A stretch of 64,000 nucleotides of DNA from UBA8079 sp965205535 (GTDB lineage: Bacteria; Pseudomonadota; Alphaproteobacteria; UBA6615), in assembly GCA_965205535.1 (NCBI GenBank), contig CBDBHH010000005.1:1178001-1242000 (forward strand). Direction: 5' to 3'. Positions 24,950-33,889 of the stretch are shown piece by piece. Every line of letters begins with the position of its first letter. Position 1 is the stretch's first letter. The position numbers were made by a program, and so were the translations under genes. Under the pieces are notes generated by a model. It was given only the letters and a program-made list of their open reading frames with translations, searched no databases and was not told the origin of the DNA.

Positions 24950-25600
24950 ATGGAGAGCGTTGCGATCATCGATTACGGCTCGGGCAATCTGCGCTCGGCG
25001 GCCAAGGCTTTTGAGCGGTCGGCTGACGAGGCGGGCCTCGCCCGCGAGATCGTCGTCACCCAGGATCCGGATGTCGTGGCCGGCGCCGACCGGGTGGTGT
25101 TGCCGGGCGTGGGCGCGTTTCGCGATTGCCGCGACGGGCTGGCGGCACGCGACGGCATGCTCGAGGCGCTGCACGAAGCGGTGCAGACGCGCGCCCAGCC
25201 GTTCCTGGGGATCTGCGTGGGCATGCAGCTGATGGCGACCCGCGGCCTGGAACATGGCGAGACGCCCGGCTTCGGCTGGATCCCCGGCGACGTGGTGCCG
25301 ATCGCGCCGTCCGATCCCGGTCTCAAGATTCCACATATGGGCTGGAACGAGCTCGACATCACCGCGCGCGAACACCCGCTCCTGTCGGGGCTCGGGGCCG
25401 AGAATCCGCACGCCTATTTTGTGCACAGCTATCACCTGGCGGCTGCGAATGCCGAGGATGTGCTGGCGCGCGTCGCGTATGGTGGCGCGATCACGGCAGC
25501 GGTCGGGCGCGACAACATGATCGGGACTCAGTTCCATCCGGAAAAAAGCCAGGCCGTCGGCCTGGGGTTGATAGATGCCTTCCTGAGGTGGTCGCCATGA
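24950..25600 (+). CDS. hisH: Imidazole glycerol phosphate synthase, glutamine amidotransferase subunit
   Basis: HisH releases ammonia from glutamine and channels it to HisF. The 216-residue protein begins SVAIIDYGSGNLRSAAKAFE. The nucleophile is Cys89 in QPFLGICVGMQLMATRGLEH. The His196 and Glu198 of the catalytic triad are in GTQFHPEKSQAVGLGLIDAF. IPHMGWNELDI is another family block. The stop overlaps the start of the GNAT gene (ATGA). hisF follows two genes later. Confidence 0.97.
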   Translation: MESVAIIDYGSGNLRSAAKAFERSADEAGLAREIVVTQDPDVVAGADRVVLPGVGAFRDCRDGLAARDGMLEALHEAVQTRAQPFLGICVGMQLMATRGLEHGETPGFGWIPGDVVPIAPSDPGLKIPHMGWNELDITAREHPLLSGLGAENPHAYFVHSYHLAAANAEDVLARVAYGGAITAAVGRDNMIGTQFHPEKSQAVGLGLIDAFLRWSP

Positions 25601-26112
25601 CGGACACCCAGATCGAGCGGCTGTCGGAATACAGGGGTAACGATCTGGCCGATCTGTGCGACGCGGCCGAGGCCGCGATTGTTGCCGGCGGCGGCTTCGG
25701 CTGGCTGGCGCCGCCACGCCGCGACGTGATGGAGGCCTATTGGCGGGGCAACCTGCTGGTGCCGGGGCGCACGGTTTTCGTCGGCCGCCTCGATGGCGTG
25801 ATCGCCGGCTCGGTGCAGCTCAACCGGCCACGCGCCAGCAGCGAGGCCCAATCCTTTGCCGTCAGCGTCTCGACTTTCTTTGTGGCACCCTGGGCGCGCG
25901 GCCACGGGCTGGCGCCGGGGATGCTGGTGGCGTGCGAGGAGCTGGCCCGGCGCGAGGCCTATACGGTGCTCAATCTCGATGTGCGGTCGACCCAGGAGCG
26001 CGCCATACAGATCTACGAGGAAAGCGGCTATGTGCGTTGGGGAACCCTGCCGCGCTATGCGCGGGTCGCGGGTGAGTATGTCGAAGGCTATTTTTACACC
26101 AAGAATCTCTGA
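25597..26112 (+). CDS. GNAT-family N-acetyltransferase
   Basis: The 171-residue protein has the GNAT acetyl-CoA fold. The central strand and pyrophosphate-binding loop are SVSTFFVAPWARGHGLAPGM (about 87-106), with RGHGLA as the R/Q-x-x-G-x-A motif. The later strand and helix are AIQIYEESGYVRWGTLPRYA. Start at 25597 overlaps the hisH stop. The acceptor is unknown. Its location between hisH and hisA is a stable feature of related operons, but no link to histidine synthesis is established. Confidence 0.87.
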   Translation: MTDTQIERLSEYRGNDLADLCDAAEAAIVAGGGFGWLAPPRRDVMEAYWRGNLLVPGRTVFVGRLDGVIAGSVQLNRPRASSEAQSFAVSVSTFFVAPWARGHGLAPGMLVACEELARREAYTVLNLDVRSTQERAIQIYEESGYVRWGTLPRYARVAGEYVEGYFYTKNL

Positions 26113-26136
26113 TCGGGATTTCTCGGAAGGCTGACC

Positions 26137-26877
26137 ATGATTCTGTTTCCTGCGATTGATCTGAAAGACGGCGCATGCGTGCGCCTGCTGCGCGGCGACA
26201 TGGACGCGGCCACCGTGTTCAACGACAGCCCGTCCGACCAGGCGCGCGCCTTTGTCGAGGCCGGCGCGGACTGGCTGCACATCGTCGATCTCAACGGGGC
26301 CTTCGACGGGCAGTCGGTGAACGGCGATGCGGTGCGCGGTATTCTCGATGTCACCCGCGCGGCGGGCGCTCACGTGCAGCTTGGCGGCGGGATTCGCACG
26401 CCCGCGCATGTGGCGGGCTGGTTGGCGGACGGGGTTGATCGTGTGATTCTCGGCACTGCGGCGGTCAAGGACCCGAGCCTGGTGACCGAATCCTGCAAGG
26501 CCTATCCCGGCCAGGTCGCGGTGGGCATCGATGCGCGCGGTGGCCGGGTCGCGGTCGAGGGCTGGGCCGAGACATCGGACCTGGCGACCGACGCGCTGGC
26601 GCAGCGGTTCGAAGACGCCGGTGTGGCGGCGCTGATCTATACCGACATCGACCGCGACGGGGCGATGCAGGGCCCGAATGTGGACGCGACGGTGGCGCTG
26701 GCGCGGGCCATCTCGATCCCGGTGATCGCCTCGGGCGGCGTGTCGTCGCTCGAAGATGTCGAGGTGTTCCTGCCCCACGAAGACGATGGCATCGCCGGGG
26801 TTATCTCGGGCCGCGCGATCTATGACGGACGGATCGACCTGGCCGCCGCGCTGGCGCAGCTGCGGGGAGACACGTGA
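26137..26877 (+). CDS. hisA: ProFAR isomerase (1-(5-phosphoribosyl)-5-[(5-phosphoribosylamino)methylideneamino]imidazole-4-carboxamide isomerase)
   Basis: HisA opens the ribose ring of ProFAR to PRFAR. The 246-residue TIM barrel starts MILFPAIDLKDGACVRLLRG with the first catalytic aspartate (Asp8). The second catalytic acid lies in ALIYTDIDRDGAMQGPNVDA. Phosphate-binding glycines are in HVQLGGGIRTPAHVAGWLAD and IPVIASGGVSSLEDVEVF. The ATG overlaps nothing upstream but follows the GNAT gene by 24 bases. The stop overlaps the hisF start as TGATG. Confidence 0.97.
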   Translation: MILFPAIDLKDGACVRLLRGDMDAATVFNDSPSDQARAFVEAGADWLHIVDLNGAFDGQSVNGDAVRGILDVTRAAGAHVQLGGGIRTPAHVAGWLADGVDRVILGTAAVKDPSLVTESCKAYPGQVAVGIDARGGRVAVEGWAETSDLATDALAQRFEDAGVAALIYTDIDRDGAMQGPNVDATVALARAISIPVIASGGVSSLEDVEVFLPHEDDGIAGVISGRAIYDGRIDLAAALAQLRGDT

Positions 26878-27677
26878 TGTTGAAGGTACGGATCATCCCC
26901 TGCCTCGATGTGAAGGACGGGCGCGTGGTGAAGGGCGTCAACTTCGTCGGCCTGCGCGATGCGGGTGACCCGGTGGAGCAGGCGCAAATCTATGACCAGG
27001 CCGGCGCCGACGAGCTGTGTTTCCTCGACATCACGGCCAGCCACGAAGACCGGGATATCATCTTCGACGTGGTCGCACGCACGGCCGAGGCCTGTTTCAT
27101 GCCGCTGACCGTCGGCGGCGGGGTGCGGACGGTCGAGGATATTCGCAAGCTCCTGCTCGCAGGGGCCGACAAGGTCTCGATCAACACCGCGGCGGTGACC
27201 GATCCCGAATTTGTACGCGCCGCGGCCGAGAAGTTCGGCACGCAATGTATCGTCGTGGCGATCGACGCCAAGGCGGTGGAGAGCGAAGGCATCGACGGCC
27301 GTTGGGAAGTCTTCACCCATGGCGGCCGCAACCCGACCGGCCTCGACGCTGTCGAGTGGGCAAAGCAGATGGAGTCGTATGGCGCGGGTGAGATTCTTCT
27401 CACCTCCATGGACCGGGACGGCACCAAGTCGGGCTTCGACGTGGGACTGACCCGCGCGATTGCCGATGCGATCAACATTCCCGTCATCGCTTCGGGCGGG
27501 GTCGGTACGCTGGATCATCTTGTCGAAGGCGCGCGCGACGGTCATGCTTCGGCGGTGCTGGCGGCGTCGATTTTCCATTTCGGCGAGCATTCGCTGGGCG
27601 AGGCGAAGGCCCACATGGCCGCCGCCGGTGTACCGGTGCGGCCTGTGGCAAATGACGGCAAAAAGGAGAAAGTCTGA
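26877..27677 (+). CDS. hisF: Imidazole glycerol phosphate synthase, cyclase subunit
   Basis: HisF uses ammonia from HisH to convert PRFAR to imidazole glycerol phosphate and AICAR. The 266-residue TIM barrel begins LKVRIIPCLDVKDGRVVKGV with catalytic Asp near residue 11. LTVGGGVRTVEDIRKLLLAG and the second acid in ILLTSMDRDGTKSGFDVGLT are diagnostic. IPVIASGGVGTLDHLVEGAR forms the phosphate site. ATG at 26877 is chosen over a GTG one codon earlier. The stop overlaps the hisE start by one base. Confidence 0.98.
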   Translation: MLKVRIIPCLDVKDGRVVKGVNFVGLRDAGDPVEQAQIYDQAGADELCFLDITASHEDRDIIFDVVARTAEACFMPLTVGGGVRTVEDIRKLLLAGADKVSINTAAVTDPEFVRAAAEKFGTQCIVVAIDAKAVESEGIDGRWEVFTHGGRNPTGLDAVEWAKQMESYGAGEILLTSMDRDGTKSGFDVGLTRAIADAINIPVIASGGVGTLDHLVEGARDGHASAVLAASIFHFGEHSLGEAKAHMAAAGVPVRPVANDGKKEKV

Positions 27678-28009
27678 TGGCCGACAAACCAAATGCGGAA
27701 ATCATCGATGCTCTCTATGCGGTAATCGAGTCCCGGGTCGGCGGCGACACGGACGCGTCCTACACGGCGCAACTGCTCGCGCGCGGCACCGGCAAGATTG
27801 CCGAGAAGGTTGGCGAGGAAGCGGTCGAGACCGTTGTTGCAGCCCTGAACGAGGGCCCCGATGCGCTGGCGGCCGAGAGCGCCGACCTGATCTATCACCT
27901 GTGTGTGCTGTGGGCGGATGCGGGCCTGCGCCCGGAGGATGTCTGGGCGAAGCTGGCCGAACGCCAGGGCATGTCCGGGCTCGACGAGAAGGCCAACCGG
28001 AGTGGCTGA
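27677..28009 (+). CDS. hisE: Phosphoribosyl-ATP diphosphatase
   Basis: HisE hydrolyses phosphoribosyl-ATP to phosphoribosyl-AMP. It is an all-helical MazG-like enzyme of 110 residues. The metal-binding signature is KIAEKVGEEAVETVVAALNE (about 39-58), followed by ESADLIYHLCVLWADAGLRP. It is free-standing and not fused to HisI, as usual in alphaproteobacteria. It overlaps hisF at the start, and the HIT gene starts one base after its stop. Confidence 0.96.
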   Translation: MADKPNAEIIDALYAVIESRVGGDTDASYTAQLLARGTGKIAEKVGEEAVETVVAALNEGPDALAAESADLIYHLCVLWADAGLRPEDVWAKLAERQGMSGLDEKANRSG

Positions 28010-28010
28010 C

Positions 28011-28379
28011 ATGATCTATGACGACGACAACATCTTCGCGAAAATCCTGCGCGGCGAGATTCCCTGCGACAAGGTGTTCGAGGACGACCACGCGCTGGCC
28101 TTTCACGACATCAACCCCCAGGCGGCGGTCCATGTGCTGGTCATCCCCAAGGGCGCATATGTGTCGAATGAGGACTTCACCGCCAACGCGTCGGATGCCG
28201 AAATTGCGGGCTTTATGCGTGCGGTCGGGCATGTCGCGCGCGAACTGGGCCTGGCTGAACCGGGCTACCGGATTCTGGCCAACCACGGGCCGAATTCGGG
28301 TCAGGAAGTGCCCCACTTTCATGTGCACATCTTCGGCGGCCAGAATCTGGGCCGGATGATCAAGCCGCTCGACATGTAA
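28011..28379 (+). CDS. hinT: HIT-family nucleotide hydrolase (HinT-like)
   Basis: This 122-residue purine nucleoside phosphoramidase-type protein belongs to the HinT branch. The histidine triad is HFHVHIFGG, with His102, His104 and His106. The N-terminal part IYDDDNIFAKILRGEIPCDK and VLVIPKGAY are family strands. ATG at 28011 lies one base after the hisE stop; a longer in-frame opening within hisE is a shadow. It ends the histidine transcription unit. The physiological substrate in bacteria is not firmly known. Confidence 0.94.
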   Translation: MIYDDDNIFAKILRGEIPCDKVFEDDHALAFHDINPQAAVHVLVIPKGAYVSNEDFTANASDAEIAGFMRAVGHVARELGLAEPGYRILANHGPNSGQEVPHFHVHIFGGQNLGRMIKPLDM

Positions 28380-28443
28380 GCTTCCGGTTGCCCTGCCGCC
28401 CTCGATTGCACAGAATATACGGTGGGGAATACGGAGAAACGCA

Positions 28444-29307
28444 ATGACATACGAGAGCTTTGATCTGCACGAAATGTCGCCGTCCTGCGGCGGCATTATC
28501 GAGGGCATTGATCTTTCAAAAGACCTGACCAACCGGCAATTCGACGAAATTCACGAGGCCCTGCTCGACCGCACGGTGATCGTGTTCCGCGACCAGGACA
28601 TCACGCCCCAGCAGCAGGTGACCTTCGCGCGCCGCTTCGGCGATCCGCAGCCGGCGGAGGTGTCGGGCTTCGAGAAGAGCAAAGAGAATCCGGAAATCGA
28701 CATTCTCGAATATGATTCTTCCAATCCGCCGCATGTGACCCGCGATCTGTGGCACACGGATTTTGTGGGAACCGAGCGCCCGACCATGGGCACGGTGCTC
28801 TATGCCAAGGACATCCCGCCGCACGGCGGCGACACGCTCTGGGTCAACATGGCCGCCGCCTATGAGGGGCTGTCCGACCGGATGCGCGCCCATGTGGACG
28901 GACTGTGGGCCTATCACGATTCCTATCAGCCCTATTCCGAGATTTCGCGACCGGAAATGTATGATGCGGACAAGGGCACGGACTATCTGCGTGAGAAGCA
29001 GGCCGCCTATGTGCCCGCCCTGCACCCGGTGGTGCGCAAGCATCCCGTGACTGGCAAAAAGGGCCTGTTCGTCAACGAATCCATGACCACCTTCATCAAG
29101 GGCATGGACCGGCGCGAGAGCGATTTTCTGCTGCGTTACCTGTTCGACTATCTGCGCACGCCGGAGTTCAATTACCGCCATAAATGGAAGACGAACGACC
29201 TGGCGGTCTGGGACAACCGACTGTCACTGCATTACGCCCTGTACGACTACACCGAACACCGGCTGATGCACCGCATCGTTATCCAGGGTGACGTGCCCCA
29301 CGAATAA
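28444..29307 (+). CDS. TauD/TfdA-family Fe(II)/2-oxoglutarate dioxygenase
   Basis: The 287-residue protein oxidises a small substrate using Fe(II), O2 and 2-oxoglutarate. The family start GGIIEGIDLSKDLTNRQFDE is clear. The metal motif HxD is in LWHTDFVGTERPTMGTVLYA (about 102-121). The distal histidine with the 2-oxoglutarate arginine is in HRLMHRIVIQGD near the C-terminus. GGAGAAACGC gives a good ribosome site. Relatives act on taurine, 2,4-D, alkyl sulfates or other compounds; the substrate here cannot be read. It is a single gene, convergent with panC. Confidence 0.9.
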   Translation: MTYESFDLHEMSPSCGGIIEGIDLSKDLTNRQFDEIHEALLDRTVIVFRDQDITPQQQVTFARRFGDPQPAEVSGFEKSKENPEIDILEYDSSNPPHVTRDLWHTDFVGTERPTMGTVLYAKDIPPHGGDTLWVNMAAAYEGLSDRMRAHVDGLWAYHDSYQPYSEISRPEMYDADKGTDYLREKQAAYVPALHPVVRKHPVTGKKGLFVNESMTTFIKGMDRRESDFLLRYLFDYLRTPEFNYRHKWKTNDLAVWDNRLSLHYALYDYTEHRLMHRIVIQGDVPHE

Positions 29308-29319
29308 GGCACCGCGTGC

Positions 29320-30164
29320 CTATATATTGTCGATAAGCCGGGTCTCCCCGAGCCATGCCGCGGAGAGCACGCGCAATGGCGTGCCTGGTGGCGCCTGATC
29401 GGCCGGCAGCAGGGTGTCGGCGGTGCGGACCTCGACATACTCAATCGGTGAGAAGCCCGCTGCGGCGAGCGCCTCGTGACCGGCTGCGCAAGCAACGGGC
29501 GCAGCCTCTCCCGCCAGCACCCGTTTTGCGATGTCGGCAAGGGTGGCGTGCATGGCAGGTGCTATCGCGCGATCAGGGGGGCTCAGATAGGCGTTGCGCG
29601 ATGAGACCGCGAGGCCGTCGGCCTCGCGGACGGTGGGCAGGCCGATGATCTGCACCGGAATGTCCAGATCGAGGGTCAGGCGTCGAATGACCTGCAGCTG
29701 CTGGAAATCCTTCTCGCCGAACACCGCGCAGTCGGGCAGGGCCTGCAGGAGCAGCTTCGTGACGATGGTGGCGACCCCGGCGAAATGGCCGGGCCGGTGG
29801 TCGCCGCACAGCCCCTGGCTGATGTCGGGCACGTTCACCGTCGTTTCAAAACCCGATGGATACATCTCCTCGACGCCCGGGGGAACAACAGATCGACGCC
29901 GTGTTTCCGGAGGGTCTCGATGTCGCGCGCCTCGCGCCGCGGGTAGCTGGAGAAATCCTCGTCGGGGCCGAACTGGGTCGGGTTGACGAAAATGGTCGCC
30001 ACCACCCGGTCGGCATGGTTGCGGGCCTCGTCAACCAGCGCCATGTGGGCCGCGTGCAATGCGCCCATCGTTGGCACCAGGCCGATGGTCTCGCCGGCGT
30101 GTCGCCACCCGGCGATGGTTTCGCGCAGCTCTTTGACGCTACGCACGATGGCAAGCTCGGACAT
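29320..30164 (-). pseudogene. panC: Pantoate--beta-alanine ligase, interrupted by a one-base frameshift
   Basis: PanC joins pantoate and beta-alanine to make pantothenate. The coding sequence is split into two overlapping frames. The first (30164 down to about 29880) holds VPTMGALHAAHMALVDEARN and the IFVNPTQF motif. The second (ending 29320) holds VFGEKDFQQLQVIRRL and SSRNAYLS. They meet at a run of five G (29879-29883 on the plus strand). One extra base there restores the expected LFPPGVEEMYPSGF. All known catalytic motifs are otherwise intact. It is 11 bases after panB. It is either a recent loss of function or a homopolymer sequencing error. Confidence 0.88.
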
Positions 30165-30175
30165 ATGGCGGGCCC

Positions 30176-31021
30176 TCAGTCGCTGGCAGGCTTGGTGTCG
30201 GCGAATACATGCTCCGGGCCGGGGAATGTTCGGGCCCGAACGTCATCGGCATATGCCGCGGCGGCCGCCTCGATCTGGGGATTAAGCTCGGCATAGCGCT
30301 TGACGAACTTCGGCGTGTAGGCGCCGAACAGACCGACCATGTCTTCGGTGACCAGGATCTGGCCATCGCAAGCCGGTGACGCGCCGATACCGATGGTCGG
30401 GATGTCTATGGCCTCGGTGATCTCGCGCCCCAGCGCCTCGGGCACGCCCTCGATGACCACGCCGAAGGCCCCTGCCTGGGCGACGGCGTGCGCGTCGTCG
30501 CGAATTTGCTGTGCGCGTGCATCGTCGCGCCCCTGGACCTTGAAGCCACCGAACATGTTCGACGATTGCGGCGTCAGGCCGATATGGGCCAGCACCGGGA
30601 CACCCCGGGCAACGAGAAAGGCAATTGTCTCGGCCATGGCGACACCACTCTCGAGCTTTACGGCTGCGCAGCCGGTCTCGGTGAGGACCCGCGACGCCGA
30701 TTCAAAGGCCGCGGCAGGTGATGCTTCGTAGGTCGCAAACGGCATGTCGACAACGACGCAGGCACGCGCGCTGCCGCGTACCACGGCCCCGCCGTGGGCG
30801 ATCATCATGTCCAGGGTCACCGGGAGCGTGGATTCGAAGCCATACAGCACCATGCCCAGGGAATCGCCGACGAGCAGGAAATCCACATGCGGGTCGAGCA
30901 CCTCGGCCATGGGCGCGGTATAGGCGGTCAGGCTGACAATGGGCACGCCGCCTTTGCGGGCGCGAATGTCTGGCACTCCAATGCGCGCGACTGGCGCGTC
31001 TGTCGACGTAGCTGTGCTCAT
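30176..31021 (-). CDS. panB: 3-methyl-2-oxobutanoate hydroxymethyltransferase
   Basis: PanB makes ketopantoate from 2-oxoisovalerate and methylene-tetrahydrofolate, the first committed step to pantothenate. The 281-residue form begins MSTATSTDAPVARIGVPDIR. Metal ligands are in VDFLLVGDSLGMVLYGFEST (about 52-71), and the conserved KLESG block is in CAAVKLESGVAMAETIAFLV. GVPVLAHIGLTPQSSNMFGG and the catalytic glutamate in GVVIEGVPEALGREITEAI also fit. A start 28 codons earlier is possible but the added sequence is not family-like. It is followed directly by the frameshifted panC. Confidence 0.95.
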   Translation of the reverse strand: MSTATSTDAPVARIGVPDIRARKGGVPIVSLTAYTAPMAEVLDPHVDFLLVGDSLGMVLYGFESTLPVTLDMMIAHGGAVVRGSARACVVVDMPFATYEASPAAAFESASRVLTETGCAAVKLESGVAMAETIAFLVARGVPVLAHIGLTPQSSNMFGGFKVQGRDDARAQQIRDDAHAVAQAGAFGVVIEGVPEALGREITEAIDIPTIGIGASPACDGQILVTEDMVGLFGAYTPKFVKRYAELNPQIEAAAAAYADDVRARTFPGPEHVFADTKPASD

Positions 31022-31238
31022 CTTCGTTTTCCCCGGCCGGAAAATTCCCGGCATGGCCATTGATTGGCTCTCATTCGGCGAAAACGCTAATTGTGCGGCG
31101 CACAAATAGCAAGTTTAGTTATAGGCGGATTTACCGCAGCGCTACCCGGTATGGCCCGAAATACAGGGAATGTAGGGCCGTCGAGAAATAGTTGCGCCGC
31201 ACCATAGACATGGTCGCGTGGGGCTTGCCCGGTGTTGT

Positions 31239-32474
31239 CTAGTCACGGCCAAGAATGGTCACGCAAGCGACGGCCTCTTCGATGCCGTGGAACCCGCCGC
31301 CATTCTCCGCGATCGCGTATCTGGCGTCCGGCACCTGCCGGGCACCCGCCTCCCCGCGCAGCTGGGTCGTCAGCTCGAACACCTGGGCGAGGCCCGTGGC
31401 GCCGACGGGATGTCCCTTGGATTCGAGCCCGCCCGGTGGATTGACCGGAATCCGACCGCCGAGCGTGGTGGCGCCGCTCTCGGTCAGCGCGCCCCCTTCC
31501 CCGAAGTCGCAGAAGCCGAGATTTTCGACCTGCTGGATTTCGGCGAAGGCGGTGGCGTCATGAACCTCGGCCACGTGCATATCATCCGGGCCCAGCCCGG
31601 CCCGCTCATAGGCATCGCGGGCCGCGAGATGGGTGACGTGCCGATCGAATTCCTGCGGATCGCGATCGGAACCGGTGCGCAATGCGGTCGCGTGGATCTT
31701 TACCGCACGAGACCGGTCGAAACGGTCGAGCTCTTCCTCGCGGCAGAGGACCGCCGCTGCGGCACCGTCGGAGATGGGCGAGCACATGGGCAGGGTCAGC
31801 GGCCAGCTCACCTTGCGGCCGGCCATCACCTCGTCGACCGACAAGGCCTCGCGATATTGCGACAGCGGATTGTGGGCGGAATGGGCGTGGTTCTTTGCGG
31901 CCACCGCGGCGAGCTGCGCCTGGGTGGTGCCGAACGACTTCATGTGGAACTTTGCCAGCGCGGCGTAGACATCCATGAACACGCTGCGCTGGCCGGTGTC
32001 TTCCTCACCATCCGGGTCGGCGACCCCCTGCCCCAGCGCCAGCAGCCGATCCGTTGCGGCCGCCACGTCATGAACGTCCCAGCCGCCATCGAACACCGAG
32101 AACATTTTTGCCCGGTCCTCGTGAAACATTTTCTCCGCACCCACGGCCAAGGCCACCCCGCCGCGCCCGGCCTCGAGCCAGGTCGCGGCCATGTCGAGCG
32201 CGGTGGACGCGCTGGCGCAGGCGTTCTCTACATTCGTGACCGGAATTTCCTGGATGCCCATGTTGCGCAGTGCGATCTCGCCGGGGATCGACCCCTGCCC
32301 TTCGAGGATCGCCTGGGCGGCGTTGGAGAACCATGCCGCCTCGATGTCGGCAACTTCCGCACCGGCATCCGCCAGCGCGTCGGTCACCACGGCGCGTGTC
32401 ATCTCCTTGATCGGGCGGTCGAGATACCGGCCGAACGGTGTCATACCCACGCCGACGATGTAGATGTCGCTCAT
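31239..32474 (-). CDS. SCP-x-type thiolase / acetyl-CoA acetyltransferase-like protein
   Basis: The 411-residue protein has a thiolase fold of the SCP-2/SCP-x branch. The nucleophilic cysteine is in TNVENACASASTALDMAATW (Cys86). The histidine site is in LESKGHPVGATGLAQVFELT. The C-terminal catalytic block of degradative thiolases (NxxGG...CxG) is replaced by AENGGGFHGIEEAVACVTIL, so the second cysteine is not in its classical place, as in many lipid-transfer-type thiolases. It starts 28 bases after the P450 stop, so both are probably in one operon. The substrate could be a branched or steroid-like acyl-CoA; this is inference. Confidence 0.85.
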   Translation of the reverse strand: MSDIYIVGVGMTPFGRYLDRPIKEMTRAVVTDALADAGAEVADIEAAWFSNAAQAILEGQGSIPGEIALRNMGIQEIPVTNVENACASASTALDMAATWLEAGRGGVALAVGAEKMFHEDRAKMFSVFDGGWDVHDVAAATDRLLALGQGVADPDGEEDTGQRSVFMDVYAALAKFHMKSFGTTQAQLAAVAAKNHAHSAHNPLSQYREALSVDEVMAGRKVSWPLTLPMCSPISDGAAAAVLCREEELDRFDRSRAVKIHATALRTGSDRDPQEFDRHVTHLAARDAYERAGLGPDDMHVAEVHDATAFAEIQQVENLGFCDFGEGGALTESGATTLGGRIPVNPPGGLESKGHPVGATGLAQVFELTTQLRGEAGARQVPDARYAIAENGGGFHGIEEAVACVTILGRD

Positions 32475-32502
32475 ATCTCGTGCTCCCGGATTAATGTTGT
32501 GG

Positions 32503-33744
32503 CTAGACCGATACCGGCATGCTGGTCAGACCCCGGAACCGGGCGCGCCCGCCGCGGCTGATGGGCCCCGTGCGTTCGATGTCGGGGAATGCGGCAACCA
32601 GCTTGCCGATTGCGATGGTGCCCTCCATGCGCGCCAGCGGCGCGCCGATGCAGGCATGGATGCCGGCCGCGAAGGCCAGGTGTTTGTTGGGTGTGCGCGT
32701 GATGTCGAAGACCTCGGGGTTCTCGAAGGCGTCGGGATCGTGATTGGCGCCGCCGATGCTGGTGAGGACCTGTGTACCGGGGGCGAGCGTGATGCCGCCC
32801 ACCTCGAACGGTTCCGCGATTCCCCGATTGCCGATCTGCAGTGGGCTGTCGAAACGCAGCATTTCCTCGATGGTGCCGCCGATCAACGACGGATCGTCGT
32901 GCAGTTTGCGGAGCTGATCGGGGTTGTCGAACATCGCCTTCATGCCGTTGCTCACGAGATTGGTCGTCGTCTCATGGCCGCCGTTGAGCAGCAGAATACA
33001 ATTCTGCACAAGCTCGTCGGCGGTGAGCGGATCATCTTCCGATTCCTGGGAATCGATCAGGTCTTCGAGAATGTCTCCCGCGCGCACGCCGCGGGCCATG
33101 TTCTCTCGCTTCTCTGCGAGCAGGTCGCGCAGGAAGGCCGTAAACTCGTCCACCGCCTGGTTGCCGTCGGCGACCATTTCCGGGGTCGCCGTGGGTTCCA
33201 GGGGTGTCAGAATCAGGCGGGACCATTCCTGCAGCCGTTCGCGCTCGCTTGTGTCGATGCCGAGCATCGAACAGATCACCTCCACGGGCAGCGGGAATGC
33301 GAAATCCAGGACAAGGTCCATTTCACCGCGCGCGCGGCATTGCTCGATCAGGCCGTCCACCAGCTCGACCACCCGGTGCTCGAGCTGCTTGAGTGCACGC
33401 GGCGTGAAGGCGTGGCGCAGCAGGTTTCGGATGCGCGTGTGGTAGGGCGGGTCACTGAACAACATCGATGTCGTGTGCTGTTCGAGAAGCGGCCCCTGGC
33501 CATATTTCTTCGTGAACATCTCGGTCTTGTCGGACGTCATGCCTTTGGTTCGATAGACTCGGCGCACGTCTTCGTAGCGGGTCAGGTAGAAGGAGCCGTT
33601 GGCGTTTTCGTGCACCGGATCCAGCTCGCGCAGCGCGTTATAATAGGGGTACGGGCTCTCGTAGAAGGCGGCCGGCGGTGCGTAGAGGTCGAAGCTCTCG
33701 ACCAATTCGCTCTGGGGTGCCGGGGCGAGCGTTGATGAGCTCAT
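32503..33744 (-). CDS. Cytochrome P450 (soluble bacterial class)
   Basis: The 413-residue heme monooxygenase has the Cys-ligand loop FAAGIHACIGAPLARME (Cys365). The I-helix oxygen-activation motif is LLNGGHETTTNLVSNGM. The ExxR motif is in IEEMLRFDSPLQIGNRG. The N-terminus has no membrane anchor, so it is cytosolic and needs a ferredoxin/reductase, none of which is adjacent. The ATG at 33744 was chosen; a longer frame adds 49 residues with no family similarity. It is followed by the SCP-x-type thiolase, suggesting a shared catabolic pathway. Confidence 0.93.
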   Translation of the reverse strand: MSSSTLAPAPQSELVESFDLYAPPAAFYESPYPYYNALRELDPVHENANGSFYLTRYEDVRRVYRTKGMTSDKTEMFTKKYGQGPLLEQHTTSMLFSDPPYHTRIRNLLRHAFTPRALKQLEHRVVELVDGLIEQCRARGEMDLVLDFAFPLPVEVICSMLGIDTSERERLQEWSRLILTPLEPTATPEMVADGNQAVDEFTAFLRDLLAEKRENMARGVRAGDILEDLIDSQESEDDPLTADELVQNCILLLNGGHETTTNLVSNGMKAMFDNPDQLRKLHDDPSLIGGTIEEMLRFDSPLQIGNRGIAEPFEVGGITLAPGTQVLTSIGGANHDPDAFENPEVFDITRTPNKHLAFAAGIHACIGAPLARMEGTIAIGKLVAAFPDIERTGPISRGGRARFRGLTSMPVSV

Positions 33745-33889
33745 GACGTTTTCCCTGTCGTTGATGCTGGTGGCCACGCAACGATGTGACGACCAGATTG
33801 TCAGCCGGTGTAATTGTAGGCAAAGCGGCGGGTAATGACTACGCTCTACGGCGCGGCTTTGGTTGGGCAGGACAGGGAGTTGGGTCGGC

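Noticed and set aside
29320..30164. Two separate short panC-like genes
   Set aside because: The two frames are the N- and C-terminal halves of one PanC joined at a homopolymer, so they are one interrupted gene.
31218..32561. A 447-residue open frame opposite the thiolase
   Set aside because: It has no family motifs, and the thiolase on the minus strand has its catalytic residues.
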